From positions 1 to 5,344 of the forward strand of contig VXPR01000366.1 in NCBI GenBank assembly GCA_009839405.1: 5,344 nucleotides of DNA. Direction: 5' to 3'. Origin of the DNA: Gammaproteobacteria bacterium (GTDB taxonomy: Bacteria > Pseudomonadota > Gammaproteobacteria > Pseudomonadales > Azotimanducaceae). The position numbers and the translations under genes were made by a program. Shown one piece after another: positions 1-5,344 of the stretch. Each line of letters begins with the position of its first letter. Positions within the stretch are counted from its first letter, which is position 1. The notes under the pieces were generated by a model that made no database searches, was not told where the DNA came from, and worked only from the letters and a program-made list of their open reading frames with translations.

Positions 1-62
1 CCCAACGCCCGTACGCCCCAATCTCCGAACGAAGCCCCTCCTGTCACTCCCCTTTTGCGCCA

Positions 63-81
63 GCGCCGTTTTCTACGGCGC
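63..81 (-). terminator. Stem-loop just downstream of the esterase stop, possible terminator
   Basis: A perfect 7-bp stem (GCGCCGT at 63-69 pairing with ACGGCGC at 75-81) encloses a 5-nt loop. In the esterase transcript it starts about 6 nt after the TAG stop at 88-90, a usual place for a terminator. No T-run follows it on the minus strand; the next bases are GGCGCAAAAGGGG. It is therefore not a classic intrinsic terminator and may only protect the 3' end or pause polymerase. The rest of 1-87 shows no gene that I can support. Confidence 0.35.
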
Positions 82-87
82 AGCCTC

Positions 88-1548
88 CTAGCGCCTGCCG
101 GCCCAAGCTTCTCGTTCCTCCGCGTCCGGGTCCACGACCACGCCTGACGCCTCGTCGAACACCATCGTCTCGCGGCTGCGCAAGGAGTAGTGCGGGAAGC
201 CGGGATCGCCAGCCTTGACGAAGCGCGTCCACGTGCCGTGCACGGCGTCCGCCACGTGCTGTGGAGACGGGCCGTCGCCGATGAACACGTCCACGCCCGG
301 TTGGTGCAGGTTGTCGAACGCGAACGGGATTTCCAGCGCATGCGTGGCGCCCAAGCGCTCGTTGCGCGAGCGCCAGTTGAATTGGTAGAGCCAAGTCTTG
401 CCGCCATTGGCCCGCGCCTCCGCGAGCCGAATCGCCGGGATACGGAACATGTGGTCGGTCGTCAGCGCTATCATCAGTTGTTCCACTGAGGCTTCCGGGC
501 GCGTGCGGCGATAGGTGTCGAGGAGATCAAGCCCGCCAAAGCCCTCCGCGGTGCGAGCAAGCCGCGCATCGTCCACCTCGCCATAGCCCCACAGCGTGGT
601 TTCGTCGCGGTTGGAGCCAGCGAGAAGGGCGACATCGGCATGGAGGCCGCCCGAGATCGCATCGAGTGGCGGCTGCGGCAGCGCCTCGTTGCCCACCACC
701 GGATAGAACGCCGAAACCGGCACGCCCAATTCCCCGGCAAGCCCCGGCCCGCCTTCGAGCGCACGGGCGACCTCCGTCTGAGCGGCGAGGATGGCATCCA
801 CGCTGGCCGCTTCGACGCCGATAACGTCATCAGCGCCCAACGCCTCCAGGAACCGATCCGCAACTACCCCGCCCGCCTCGGCCGGCAAGACATGGTGCGC
901 CGCGCCGCTTTGCGCGATCACCCCACGAAAGAGGCCGGAGGCCCGAGGCGAACCAAGCAGCGTCGCGACGCTAAACCCGCCCGCCGACTCTCCGGCGATG
1001 GTGACCTTGGTTGGGTCCCCGCCGAATCCCGCGATGTTGTCTCGCACCCACTCCAAGGCCGTGATCTGGTCGAGCAGCCCATTCACCCCTGAGGTCGCGA
1101 ACTCCTCGCCAAAGCGCGACAGATCAGTGAACCCCAAGGCGCCGAGTCGATAGTTGATCGTCACCGCCACGATGTCGCCATTGGCAGCGAAACGGGCGCC
1201 GTTGTACCAGGGCACCGCCCCCTGCCCGTTCCGATAGCCGCCGCCATGGATCCATACCAACACCGGCCTCGCGCCATCATCGAGCGCCGGCGTCTGAATG
1301 TTCAGCGTCAGGCAATCTTCATCCCACCGAACCGGTGCCGGATCAGTCATCCCCCCACTCGAAATCTGCGGCGCCGCCGGCCCAAACTTCCGCGCGTCGC
1401 GAACGTCGCTCCAGCCCTCATGTGGCTGGGCTACCCGAAACCGCCGCGCCCCAGTCGGCGGCGCCGCATACGGCACCCCGGCAAAGAGCAGCACGCCATC
1501 GCGCTCCCTGCCCATCACCCGTCCTGAACTCGTTGGTGCAACTGCCAC
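88..1548 (-). CDS. Type-B carboxylesterase (alpha/beta-hydrolase, pNB-esterase-like)
   Basis: This enzyme probably hydrolyses carboxylic esters with a Ser-Glu-His triad. The 486-aa product has the full family layout: an N-terminal 'FAGVPYA-PPTGARRF' block, the type-B signature EDCLTLNI (residues 77-84), the oxyanion-hole motif HGGG (101-104), the nucleophile elbow GESAG with Ser188, Glu316 in GSNRDE, and His403 in THALEIPF. Triad spacing is close to that of Bacillus subtilis p-nitrobenzyl esterase (Ser189/Glu310/His399, from memory), as is the total length. No signal peptide or membrane segment is visible, so it is likely cytoplasmic. The GTG start at 1548 is chosen because AAGGAG lies 6 nt upstream. 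An upstream in-frame start at 1581 would add 11 residues (MLQPERRKERQ) unlike the family and would bury that ribosome site. It diverges from the enolase-superfamily gene. The natural substrate cannot be read from the sequence, and a lactone or acylated sugar is possible but speculative. Confidence 0.93.
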   Translation of the reverse strand: MAVAPTSSGRVMGRERDGVLLFAGVPYAAPPTGARRFRVAQPHEGWSDVRDARKFGPAAPQISSGGMTDPAPVRWDEDCLTLNIQTPALDDGARPVLVWIHGGGYRNGQGAVPWYNGARFAANGDIVAVTINYRLGALGFTDLSRFGEEFATSGVNGLLDQITALEWVRDNIAGFGGDPTKVTIAGESAGGFSVATLLGSPRASGLFRGVIAQSGAAHHVLPAEAGGVVADRFLEALGADDVIGVEAASVDAILAAQTEVARALEGGPGLAGELGVPVSAFYPVVGNEALPQPPLDAISGGLHADVALLAGSNRDETTLWGYGEVDDARLARTAEGFGGLDLLDTYRRTRPEASVEQLMIALTTDHMFRIPAIRLAEARANGGKTWLYQFNWRSRNERLGATHALEIPFAFDNLHQPGVDVFIGDGPSPQHVADAVHGTWTRFVKAGDPGFPHYSLRSRETMVFDEASGVVVDPDAEEREAWAGRR

Positions 1549-1554
1549 TTGCCT

Positions 1555-1560
1555 CTCCTT
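1555..1560 (-). promoter_or_regulatory. Ribosome binding site deciding the GTG start of the esterase
   Basis: On the minus strand AAGGAG is followed by 6 nt (AGGCAA) and then GTG GCA GTT. This is a strong Shine-Dalgarno match at a normal distance, and it favours the GTG at 1548 over the upstream start at 1581. Confidence 0.75.
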
Positions 1561-1572
1561 GCGTCGTTCCGG

Positions 1573-1590
1573 TTGCAGCAATTATCGCAA
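1573..1590. promoter_or_regulatory. Operator-like 18-bp dyad TTGC-N3-AATT-N3-GCAA
   Basis: TTGC (1573-1576), AATT (1580-1583) and GCAA (1587-1590) form an exactly centred interrupted palindrome, with 12 of 18 positions symmetric. It sits 25-42 bp upstream of the esterase GTG and overlaps the best -10-like hexamer, where a repressor would act. No regulator gene is present in the window, so the binding protein is unknown, and a symmetric match this short could occur by chance. Confidence 0.3.
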
Positions 1591-1681
1591 GATGCTCGCC
1601 CAGGACGGCTCGCGCCAAGTCTCCGCCGCTACGGCAACGTGGCTGCTATGGTGGGAAATCGCGCAATAGGGAAACGTCCGC

Positions 1682-2863
1682 ATGAAGATCACCACCCTCA
1701 AGACTTGGGTTGTCGGGACGCCGCCGCCGTATCGGGGCGGGCGGAACTGGGTGTTCTTGAAGCTCATAACCGACAATGGTATCGAGGGCGTTGGCGAGGT
1801 GTACAAGGCGCCGTTTCATCCGCGAACGGTGGTGCGGCTGATCGAGGATGTGTTCGAGACGTATGTTGAGGGGAGCGATCCGTTTGGCATCGAGCGGCTT
1901 TGGCGGGCGGTGTACTACGGCGAGGGGTATGAGGGGCATGACCACCATCAGCACCCTGACCACACCGTCGCTGGCATCCTGAGCGCGGTGGAGATGGCGT
2001 GCTGGGACATCGTCGGCAAGGCGCTCGAACAGCCGGTGTACAACCTCCTTGGCGGCAAGTACCACGAGCGGCTGCGTTCCTATACGTACCTTTACCCCGC
2101 CGCCGGCGAGCGAACCTCGCCGCACACCGACCCGGACTCCGCTGGCGAGCGCGCTGCCGCCTATGTCGAGCAGGGCTTCACCGCCGTGAAGTTCGATCCG
2201 CTCATCGATGTGATGGGCTTTGAAGACCCCCGCGAGCCGCCGCTGGACCGGCTCGACAATGCCGAGGCGGTGGTGAAGAGCGTGCGCGAGGCCGTGGGTG
2301 GGCGCTGCGACATCCTGATCGGCACCCACGGGCAGTCCACCACGTCGGGCACCATTCGCTTCGCCAAGCGCATCGAGCGCTACGATCCGCTCTGGTTCGA
2401 GGAGCCGGTGCCGCCGGAGAACCGCGACGAGATGGCACGCGTGGCGCGGGCCACCAGCATTCCGGTGGCGACCGGCGAGCGGCTGGCGACCAAGCACGAG
2501 TTCCGCGAGCTGCTCGAGAAACAGGCGGCGGCGATCTTGCAGATGGCCTTGGGTCGCGTTGGCGGCATTCTGGAGGCGAAGAAGATCGCCGGCATGGCGG
2601 AGGCGTACTACGCGCAGATCGCGCCGCACCTCTACTGCGGCCCCATTGAGGCCGCCGCCAACATTCAGGTGGACACCTGCAGCCCGAACTTCCTCGTGCA
2701 GGAGAGCATCGAGCGGTTCGACGGTTTCCACGCCGAGATTCTGAAAAAGTCCATTCAGTGGGAGGACGGCTACATCATCCCGCCCACCGAGCCGGGGCTT
2801 GGCGTGGAACTCGACGAAGAAGTGGCCGACGCACATCCGTTCCGGGAGAGCCGGCGGCGATAG
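1682..2863 (+). CDS. Enolase-superfamily (MR/MLE) enzyme, galactonate-dehydratase-like
   Basis: The 393-aa protein has the two-part mandelate racemase/muconate lactonizing fold: an alpha+beta capping domain (about 1-120) and a barrel (about 125-360), with C-terminal residues returning to the cap. Family marks are AVEMACWDIVGKA (102-114) with PVYNLLGG, the strand-2 VKFD (Lys170, Asp172), FEEP (Glu240), GER (Glu266), APHLYCGP (His316) and QES (Glu341). Members abstract the proton alpha to a carboxylate with Mg2+ help, often dehydrating sugar acids to 2-keto-3-deoxy acids. Against E. coli galactonate dehydratase (DgoD) by eye, the strand-3 metal-ligand Asp of DFHG is Gly214 (GTHG, His216 kept), and the Asp partnering the catalytic His in the QPDL motif is Ala289 (QMAL). 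The usual substrate assignment is therefore unsafe. Residues 86-94 contain five His. The ATG is preceded by a weak AGGGAA. The methyltransferase follows after 29 bp. Superfamily membership is near certain, the reaction is not. Confidence 0.9.
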   Translation: MKITTLKTWVVGTPPPYRGGRNWVFLKLITDNGIEGVGEVYKAPFHPRTVVRLIEDVFETYVEGSDPFGIERLWRAVYYGEGYEGHDHHQHPDHTVAGILSAVEMACWDIVGKALEQPVYNLLGGKYHERLRSYTYLYPAAGERTSPHTDPDSAGERAAAYVEQGFTAVKFDPLIDVMGFEDPREPPLDRLDNAEAVVKSVREAVGGRCDILIGTHGQSTTSGTIRFAKRIERYDPLWFEEPVPPENRDEMARVARATSIPVATGERLATKHEFRELLEKQAAAILQMALGRVGGILEAKKIAGMAEAYYAQIAPHLYCGPIEAAANIQVDTCSPNFLVQESIERFDGFHAEILKKSIQWEDGYIIPPTEPGLGVELDEEVADAHPFRESRRR

Positions 2864-2878
2864 CGTCGGTTCGCTTCC

Positions 2879-2885
2879 AAGGAAA
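2879..2885 (+). promoter_or_regulatory. Ribosome binding site deciding the methyltransferase start
   Basis: AAGGAAA lies within the 29-bp gap after the enolase-superfamily stop (2861-2863), 7 nt before the ATG at 2893. It supports this start over the longer overlapping frame. Confidence 0.65.
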
Positions 2886-2892
2886 CAGGCCC

Positions 2893-3540
2893 ATGCCCAA
2901 GCTTGAAGCCCTGCCGGAGCCGAACATTCGGCAGGCCTATGGCATCTTCCTGCTGACCTCAAAGCATCGGTTCATTCGCCGGCTGCGGCGCGTGTACAAG
3001 CCTTCGGTGCATGGCAACAAGGCATGGCGGGCCAGCTACCTGCTGATGGACTACCTGTTGCATCACCCGCCCGGACAAGGCGCAAGGGTGATGGAACTCG
3101 GCTGCGGCTGGGGACCGGCGGCGGTGTTCTGCGCCCAACGCTTCGGCGCCGAAGTGACAGGGGTGGACATCGACGAGGATGTGTTCCCGTTCCTGGAGAT
3201 CACGGCGTCCCTGAACGGCGTCGAGGTGGCGCCCCTCAAGGCGGACTTCAACAAGCTCCCCGCCGAACGGCTGGGCGAGGAACAGATGCTCATCGGCGCG
3301 GACATCTGCTTTTGGGACCGGATGGTGAAGCCGATGGCGGCCTTGGTGTCGCGAGCGATGGAAGGAGGCACGGAAAGAGTCGTGATCGCTGATCCCGGAC
3401 GCCCCACGTTCTATGAACTGTCCCAGCGCTGCGCCCGCGCTGGCAAGCACCTTGGCTGGAAAGTGACCCTCACGAGTTGGTACGCCACCGAACCCGCCCA
3501 CGGCACGGGTGAAGTCCTGGACGTTCGCCAAGGCGATTGA
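2893..3540 (+). CDS. Class I SAM-dependent methyltransferase (lysine-methyltransferase-like)
   Basis: The 215-aa protein transfers a methyl group from S-adenosylmethionine to an unidentified acceptor. The Rossmann core shows motif I ELGCGWGP (68-75), the acidic end of strand 2 in VTGVDID (Asp92 is likely to bind the ribose), ADICFWDRM (136-144) after strand 4, and ADPGRPTF (166-173). The pattern ADxxxWD plus DPGRPxF recalls the Methyltransf_16 group, which includes the ETF-beta lysine methyltransferase. I also recall similar uncharacterised proteobacterial proteins that share the N-terminal block HGNKAWRASYLLMDYL (40-55). The ATG at 2893 is chosen because AAGGAAA (2879-2885) lies 7 nt upstream. 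An in-frame extension back to 2758 overlaps the upstream gene and is not protein-like. It lies 29 bp after the enolase-superfamily gene with no terminator between, so cotranscription is likely. No signal peptide or membrane span is visible. A protein-lysine target is inference. Confidence 0.87.
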   Translation: MPKLEALPEPNIRQAYGIFLLTSKHRFIRRLRRVYKPSVHGNKAWRASYLLMDYLLHHPPGQGARVMELGCGWGPAAVFCAQRFGAEVTGVDIDEDVFPFLEITASLNGVEVAPLKADFNKLPAERLGEEQMLIGADICFWDRMVKPMAALVSRAMEGGTERVVIADPGRPTFYELSQRCARAGKHLGWKVTLTSWYATEPAHGTGEVLDVRQGD

Positions 3541-3636
3541 ACCGCACGGAAGTCTCCGGCGCGGCGCGGACACCGGGTCGCGGACGGCAGGGAACTGACA
3601 CTGGTCCCGTCTGCAAGGCTGCCGGGGGAGCGTCTC
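3541..3636. other. Convergent intergenic stretch before the palindromic element
   Basis: No coding potential is visible. An imperfect hairpin spans 3587-3614 (GCAGGGAAC against GGTCCCGTCTGC, with a bulge and a mismatch) and could help end transcription from the methyltransferase. It has no T-run. GCGTCTCG at 3630-3637 repeats in inverted form inside the right arm of the neighbouring element (3746-3753) and may be a decayed fragment of another copy. Confidence 0.3.
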
Positions 3637-3639
3637 GGG

Positions 3640-3678
3640 GGGAGGGCATCTTGCCCTCCCACGCGCCGCAAGGCGCGT
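3640..3678 (+). repeat. Left arm of the palindromic element (two hairpins)
   Basis: Hairpin one is 3640-3660: GGGAGGGCA pairs with TGCCCTCCC around TCT. Hairpin two is 3661-3678: ACGCGCC pairs with GGCGCGT around GCAA, a GNRA-type tetraloop if transcribed as RNA from the plus strand. No unpaired base separates the two. Confidence 0.85.
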
Positions 3679-3720
3679 CCTTGCCAACGCTTGCAGACCA
3701 TCACGCACTGTGTCTCAGGA

Positions 3721-3759
3721 GCGCGCCTTGCGGCGCGCGCGAGGGCGAGACGCCCTCGC
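3721..3759 (-). repeat. Right arm of the palindromic element (two hairpins, inverted copy)
   Basis: Read on the minus strand, hairpin one is 3759-3739: GCGAGGGCG pairs with CGCCCTCGC around TCT. Hairpin two is 3738-3721: GCGCGCC pairs with GGCGCGC around GCAA. Lengths and loops equal those of the left arm exactly, and the stem sequences differ only in compensated pairs. Confidence 0.85.
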
Positions 3760-3780
3760 CCCCAGGGCCCCGGAGCCCGC

Positions 3781-5052
3781 CTAGTGCTCGGCTGCGGTCA
3801 CGCCCTCCTCGCGCACGAACCCGAGCAGGACGAGGCCGATCACAAGGACGATCACCACCGACAGCATCCCCAGTCGCGAGCTGCCGGTGAGGACGCCCGT
3901 GATCGCCACCAGCGCCGGCCCGATGATGGCGGCGAAGCGGCCCAGCATGTTGAAGAAGCCGAAGAACTCGCCGGCCTGGGCTGGCGGCACGAAGCGGGCG
4001 AAGAGGGAGCGCGACACCGCCTGCACACCACCTTGCACCAGCCCCACCGTCGCCGCGAGCACGTAGAACTCCGTCACCGAGGTCATGAAATACGCATAGA
4101 TCGTGACGGCCACATAGATCGCCACGCCAAAGTAGAGGGTCGGCTTGGGCCCGAACCTCCTTGCCGCGATGCCGAATGCCAGTGCCGCCGGGAAGCCCAC
4201 GAACTGGGTGATGAGAAGCGCCACGATGAGGCTTTCGGAAGGAAAGCCGAGCGACAGCCCGTAGTCCACGGCCATGCGGATGATGGTGTGGACGCCATCG
4301 ATGTAGAAGAAGTACGCCAGCAGAAACAGCGCCACCATGCGGTGTGCCCGGTACTCGCGGAACGTCTTCGCAAGCGCTTGGAATCCGGCGGCAACCGCAC
4401 CCACCGCCGCCTCCACTCGAGGCGGCTCGGCGACGTTCCGAAACAGCGGAATGCAGAACACGAGCCACCACAGCGCCACCGTGAGGAAGGAAAGCCGCAC
4501 CGCTTCCGCCGCGCCGGCAAGGCCAAACGTCTCTGGCGAGAGCGTCATGGCCACGTTGAGCGCAAACAGGAGCCCGCCACCGATATAGCCGAGCGAAAAG
4601 CCAAGCGCCGAGACCTCGTCGTAGCGATCCGGCGTGGTCACGCCCACCAGAAGCGCGTCATAGAACACGATCGCGCCAGAAAACCCAATGCTGGCGAGCA
4701 CATACACCAGGGCCGCCGTGCTCCACTGGCCCTCCCCAACGAAGAACAGCCCCGCCGACATGGCAATGCCGAGGCCGGTGAAGACACCGAGAAACCGCTT
4801 GCGCGCCCCGCCACCGTCCGCAATCGCCCCCAAGATCGGCGCCGCAACCAGAATGAACGCACTGCCGATGGAGTTTGCGAACCCAAGCTGCGCTGTGCTC
4901 GTGACGGCATCGGACCCCGCGCTCCAATACTCCTTGAAGAACACGGGAAAGAACCCCGCGATCACGGTGGTTGCGAAGACCGAGTTGGCCCAGTCGTAGA
5001 GCGCCCACGAAACCACGCTCCGATCCCGAAACAGCTCCCGAACTTTCGCCAA
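3781..5052 (-). CDS. MFS transporter, UMF1 / Atg22-like family
   Basis: This 423-aa inner-membrane protein has about twelve hydrophobic segments in the major facilitator pattern. Hallmarks of the UMF1 (Atg22-like) branch are the N-terminal ALYDWANSVFATTV (17-30), the loop 2-3 motif GAIADGGGARKR (75-86), DGVHTIIRMA (252-261) at segment 7, and GGVQAVSRSLFARFVPP (341-357) followed by GEFFGFFNMLGR (361-372). Yeast Atg22 is linked to vacuolar amino-acid efflux. Substrates of bacterial members are largely unknown, so none is assigned. Length is normal and the gene looks intact. The start is TTG at 5052, supported by AAGGGGA 6 nt upstream and by the family's usual distance to the YDWANS motif. It converges on the methyltransferase across the palindromic element and lies 69 bp after the partial gene on the same strand. 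I see no convincing promoter in that gap. Confidence 0.92.
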   Translation of the reverse strand: MAKVRELFRDRSVVSWALYDWANSVFATTVIAGFFPVFFKEYWSAGSDAVTSTAQLGFANSIGSAFILVAAPILGAIADGGGARKRFLGVFTGLGIAMSAGLFFVGEGQWSTAALVYVLASIGFSGAIVFYDALLVGVTTPDRYDEVSALGFSLGYIGGGLLFALNVAMTLSPETFGLAGAAEAVRLSFLTVALWWLVFCIPLFRNVAEPPRVEAAVGAVAAGFQALAKTFREYRAHRMVALFLLAYFFYIDGVHTIIRMAVDYGLSLGFPSESLIVALLITQFVGFPAALAFGIAARRFGPKPTLYFGVAIYVAVTIYAYFMTSVTEFYVLAATVGLVQGGVQAVSRSLFARFVPPAQAGEFFGFFNMLGRFAAIIGPALVAITGVLTGSSRLGMLSVVIVLVIGLVLLGFVREEGVTAAEH

Positions 5053-5058
5053 GGCTCG

Positions 5059-5065
5059 TCCCCTT
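5059..5065 (-). promoter_or_regulatory. Ribosome binding site supporting the TTG start of the transporter
   Basis: On the minus strand AAGGGGA is followed 6 nt later by TTG GCG AAA GTT. No better ATG or GTG lies near the expected N-terminus, so this site decides the start. Confidence 0.65.
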
Positions 5066-5121
5066 GTCCTACGACGGCGAGTCTAACCCCGGCACGGGCA
5101 AGCCATCGGTCGGAGTCCAGC

Positions 5122-5344
5122 TCACGTTGCATCCCGCAAAGCGCGGCCTCGGGGTGTCAGTCGATACCTCTGGTTCGGTGCTCTCGGCGCATCCGGTCGC
5201 GTCGGTTCCACGTAGCCTCCCGCGATCGCCGGCGCAAGGTACCGAGCCCGGAACGACCTGCGGTCGCTGAGCTCCAAGGCGAGCAGAATCTGCCGGGTCG
5301 GCATGGCTTCGGTCAACACGCGGAGCAACCGCATTACTTGGGGG
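5122..5344 (-). CDS. C-terminal end of a protein with a Fic/RecG-like winged-helix domain (partial)
   Basis: Only the last 73 residues are in the window. The reading frame stays open to the right edge (PQV precedes the first Met at 5334), so the true start lies outside. The visible part fits the winged-helix that closes many Fic-family (AMPylase-type) proteins and AlbA/RecG-like putative transcription regulators. It has PQVMRLLRVL, a recognition-helix stretch DRRSFRARYLAPAIAGGYVE, a P-D-x-P turn and a terminal QRYRLTPRGRALRD. Fic proteins with this tail usually carry a catalytic HPFxxGNGR motif earlier, which would be upstream of this window and cannot be checked. The stop TGA is at 5122-5124, 69 bp before the transporter start on the same strand. 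Alternatives are a stand-alone small winged-helix protein starting at 5334 or a decayed remnant. Confidence 0.6.
   Translation of the reverse strand, partial: PQVMRLLRVLTEAMPTRQILLALELSDRRSFRARYLAPAIAGGYVEPTRPDAPRAPNQRYRLTPRGRALRDAT

Larger units (their letters stand above)
1549..1681. promoter_or_regulatory. Divergent intergenic control region (esterase / enolase-superfamily gene)
   Basis: These 133 bp lie between two outward-facing start codons and must hold the promoters for both directions. The left part contains the only AT-rich pocket (about 1580-1586). On the minus strand this reads GATAAT, a fair -10-like hexamer for the esterase, but I see no convincing -35 partner. For the plus strand TATGGT at 1647-1652 is a weak -10 candidate. 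AGGGAA at 1668-1673, 8 nt before the ATG at 1682, is a modest ribosome site. Promoter placement is inference. Confidence 0.45.
3637..3762. repeat. Composite inverted repeat of four hairpins (REP/BIME-like) between convergent genes
   Basis: Two arms, 3640-3678 and 3721-3759, are inverted copies of each other (33 of 39 positions identical, extendable by a shared GGG outward) around a 42-bp spacer. Each arm folds into two back-to-back hairpins: an outer one with a 9-bp stem and TCT loop, and an inner one with a 7-bp stem and GCAA loop. All six differences between the arms fall in three base pairs and preserve pairing (G-C/C-G, A-T/G-C, A-T/G-C). The element sits between two convergent genes, 18 nt past the transporter stop on that side, so it may serve as a two-way transcript end. 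The layout matches the general class of paired repetitive extragenic palindromes. Whether it recurs in the genome cannot be seen here. Confidence 0.8.

Noticed and set aside
1..42. AGGAGGGG on the minus strand (35-42) as the ribosome site of a further gene running off the left edge
   Set aside because: No ATG or GTG follows at a normal distance. The only option is a TTG about 13 nt away with seven codons before the edge, too little to support.
640..1153. Overlapping plus-strand frames opposite the esterase
   Set aside because: The esterase triad and signatures lie on the minus strand without interruption, so these are shadows.
1646..2962. Long open frame (438 codons) on the minus strand opposite the enolase-superfamily gene
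   Set aside because: It is the antisense shadow of a well-supported gene in GC-rich DNA. Its product is rich in Arg, His, Ala and Leu, shows no recognisable motif and has no ribosome site.
2959..3708. 249-codon minus-strand frame opposite the methyltransferase
   Set aside because: The opposite strand carries clear methyltransferase motifs. This frame has biased composition and runs into the palindromic element.
3637..3762. CRISPR array or insertion sequence
   Set aside because: There are only two repeat units, they are inverted rather than direct, and each is itself palindromic. No transposase or cas gene and no target-site duplication is visible.
3637..3762. Classic intrinsic terminator
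   Set aside because: The hairpins are strong and well placed between convergent genes, but no T-run follows them on either strand, so a standard Rho-independent terminator cannot be claimed.
3537..3890. Plus-strand frame through the palindromic element giving peptides such as GEGILPSHAPQG
   Set aside because: The codons come from the hairpin sequence and the frame overlaps the transporter's 3' end. There is no ribosome site or protein-like composition.
3701..4471. 256-codon minus-strand frame overlapping the transporter and the repeat
   Set aside because: It is out of frame with the transporter, whose family motifs are continuous, and its ending is a translation of the palindromes.
5053..5121. 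Promoter for the transporter
   Set aside because: Hexamers such as TTGCCC and TTAGAC are present, but their spacing does not fit a sigma-70-type promoter.

Overview
This is a G+C-rich bacterial window. By eye it is well over 60% G+C with strongly GC-biased third codon positions. It carries four complete protein genes, one gene cut by the right edge and a striking palindromic repeat. Close gene spacing, Shine-Dalgarno sites (including ones serving GTG and TTG starts) and the protein families fit a high-GC bacterium. The methyltransferase most resembles proteobacterial proteins I recall, so Proteobacteria is my best guess (moderate confidence). Nothing here fixes the genus.

Layout. Positions 1-87 hold only a short hairpin just past the esterase stop. 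A type-B carboxylesterase lies on the minus strand (88-1548) and diverges from an enolase-superfamily (mandelate racemase/muconate lactonizing, galactonate-dehydratase-like) gene on the plus strand (1682-2863). The 133-bp gap between them contains an operator-like dyad. The enolase-superfamily gene is followed after 29 bp by a SAM-dependent methyltransferase (2893-3540), probably in the same transcript. A convergent gap of 240 bp (3541-3780) carries a composite inverted repeat made of four hairpins. Next comes a UMF1-type major facilitator transporter on the minus strand (3781-5052), preceded on the same strand by the 3' end of a gene whose C-terminal winged-helix resembles those of Fic-family and RecG-like proteins (5122 to the right edge).

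How they may work together. The enolase-superfamily enzyme probably dehydrates or isomerises a sugar acid or similar carboxylate. The divergent esterase could release such an acid from an ester, and the transporter could move small metabolites, but only the shared divergent control region ties any of these together. The methyltransferase is more likely a protein or small-molecule modifier cotranscribed by position. This looks like an ordinary metabolic neighbourhood, and I do not see a defence system, CRISPR array, transposon or phage module.

The most notable item is the repeat at 3637-3762. Its two 39-bp arms differ at six positions, and all six fall into three base-paired, compensating changes, so hairpin structure rather than sequence appears to have been preserved. 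The second is the enolase-superfamily enzyme, which by eye lacks two acidic residues expected from the galactonate dehydratase pattern and has a His-rich stretch in its capping region.
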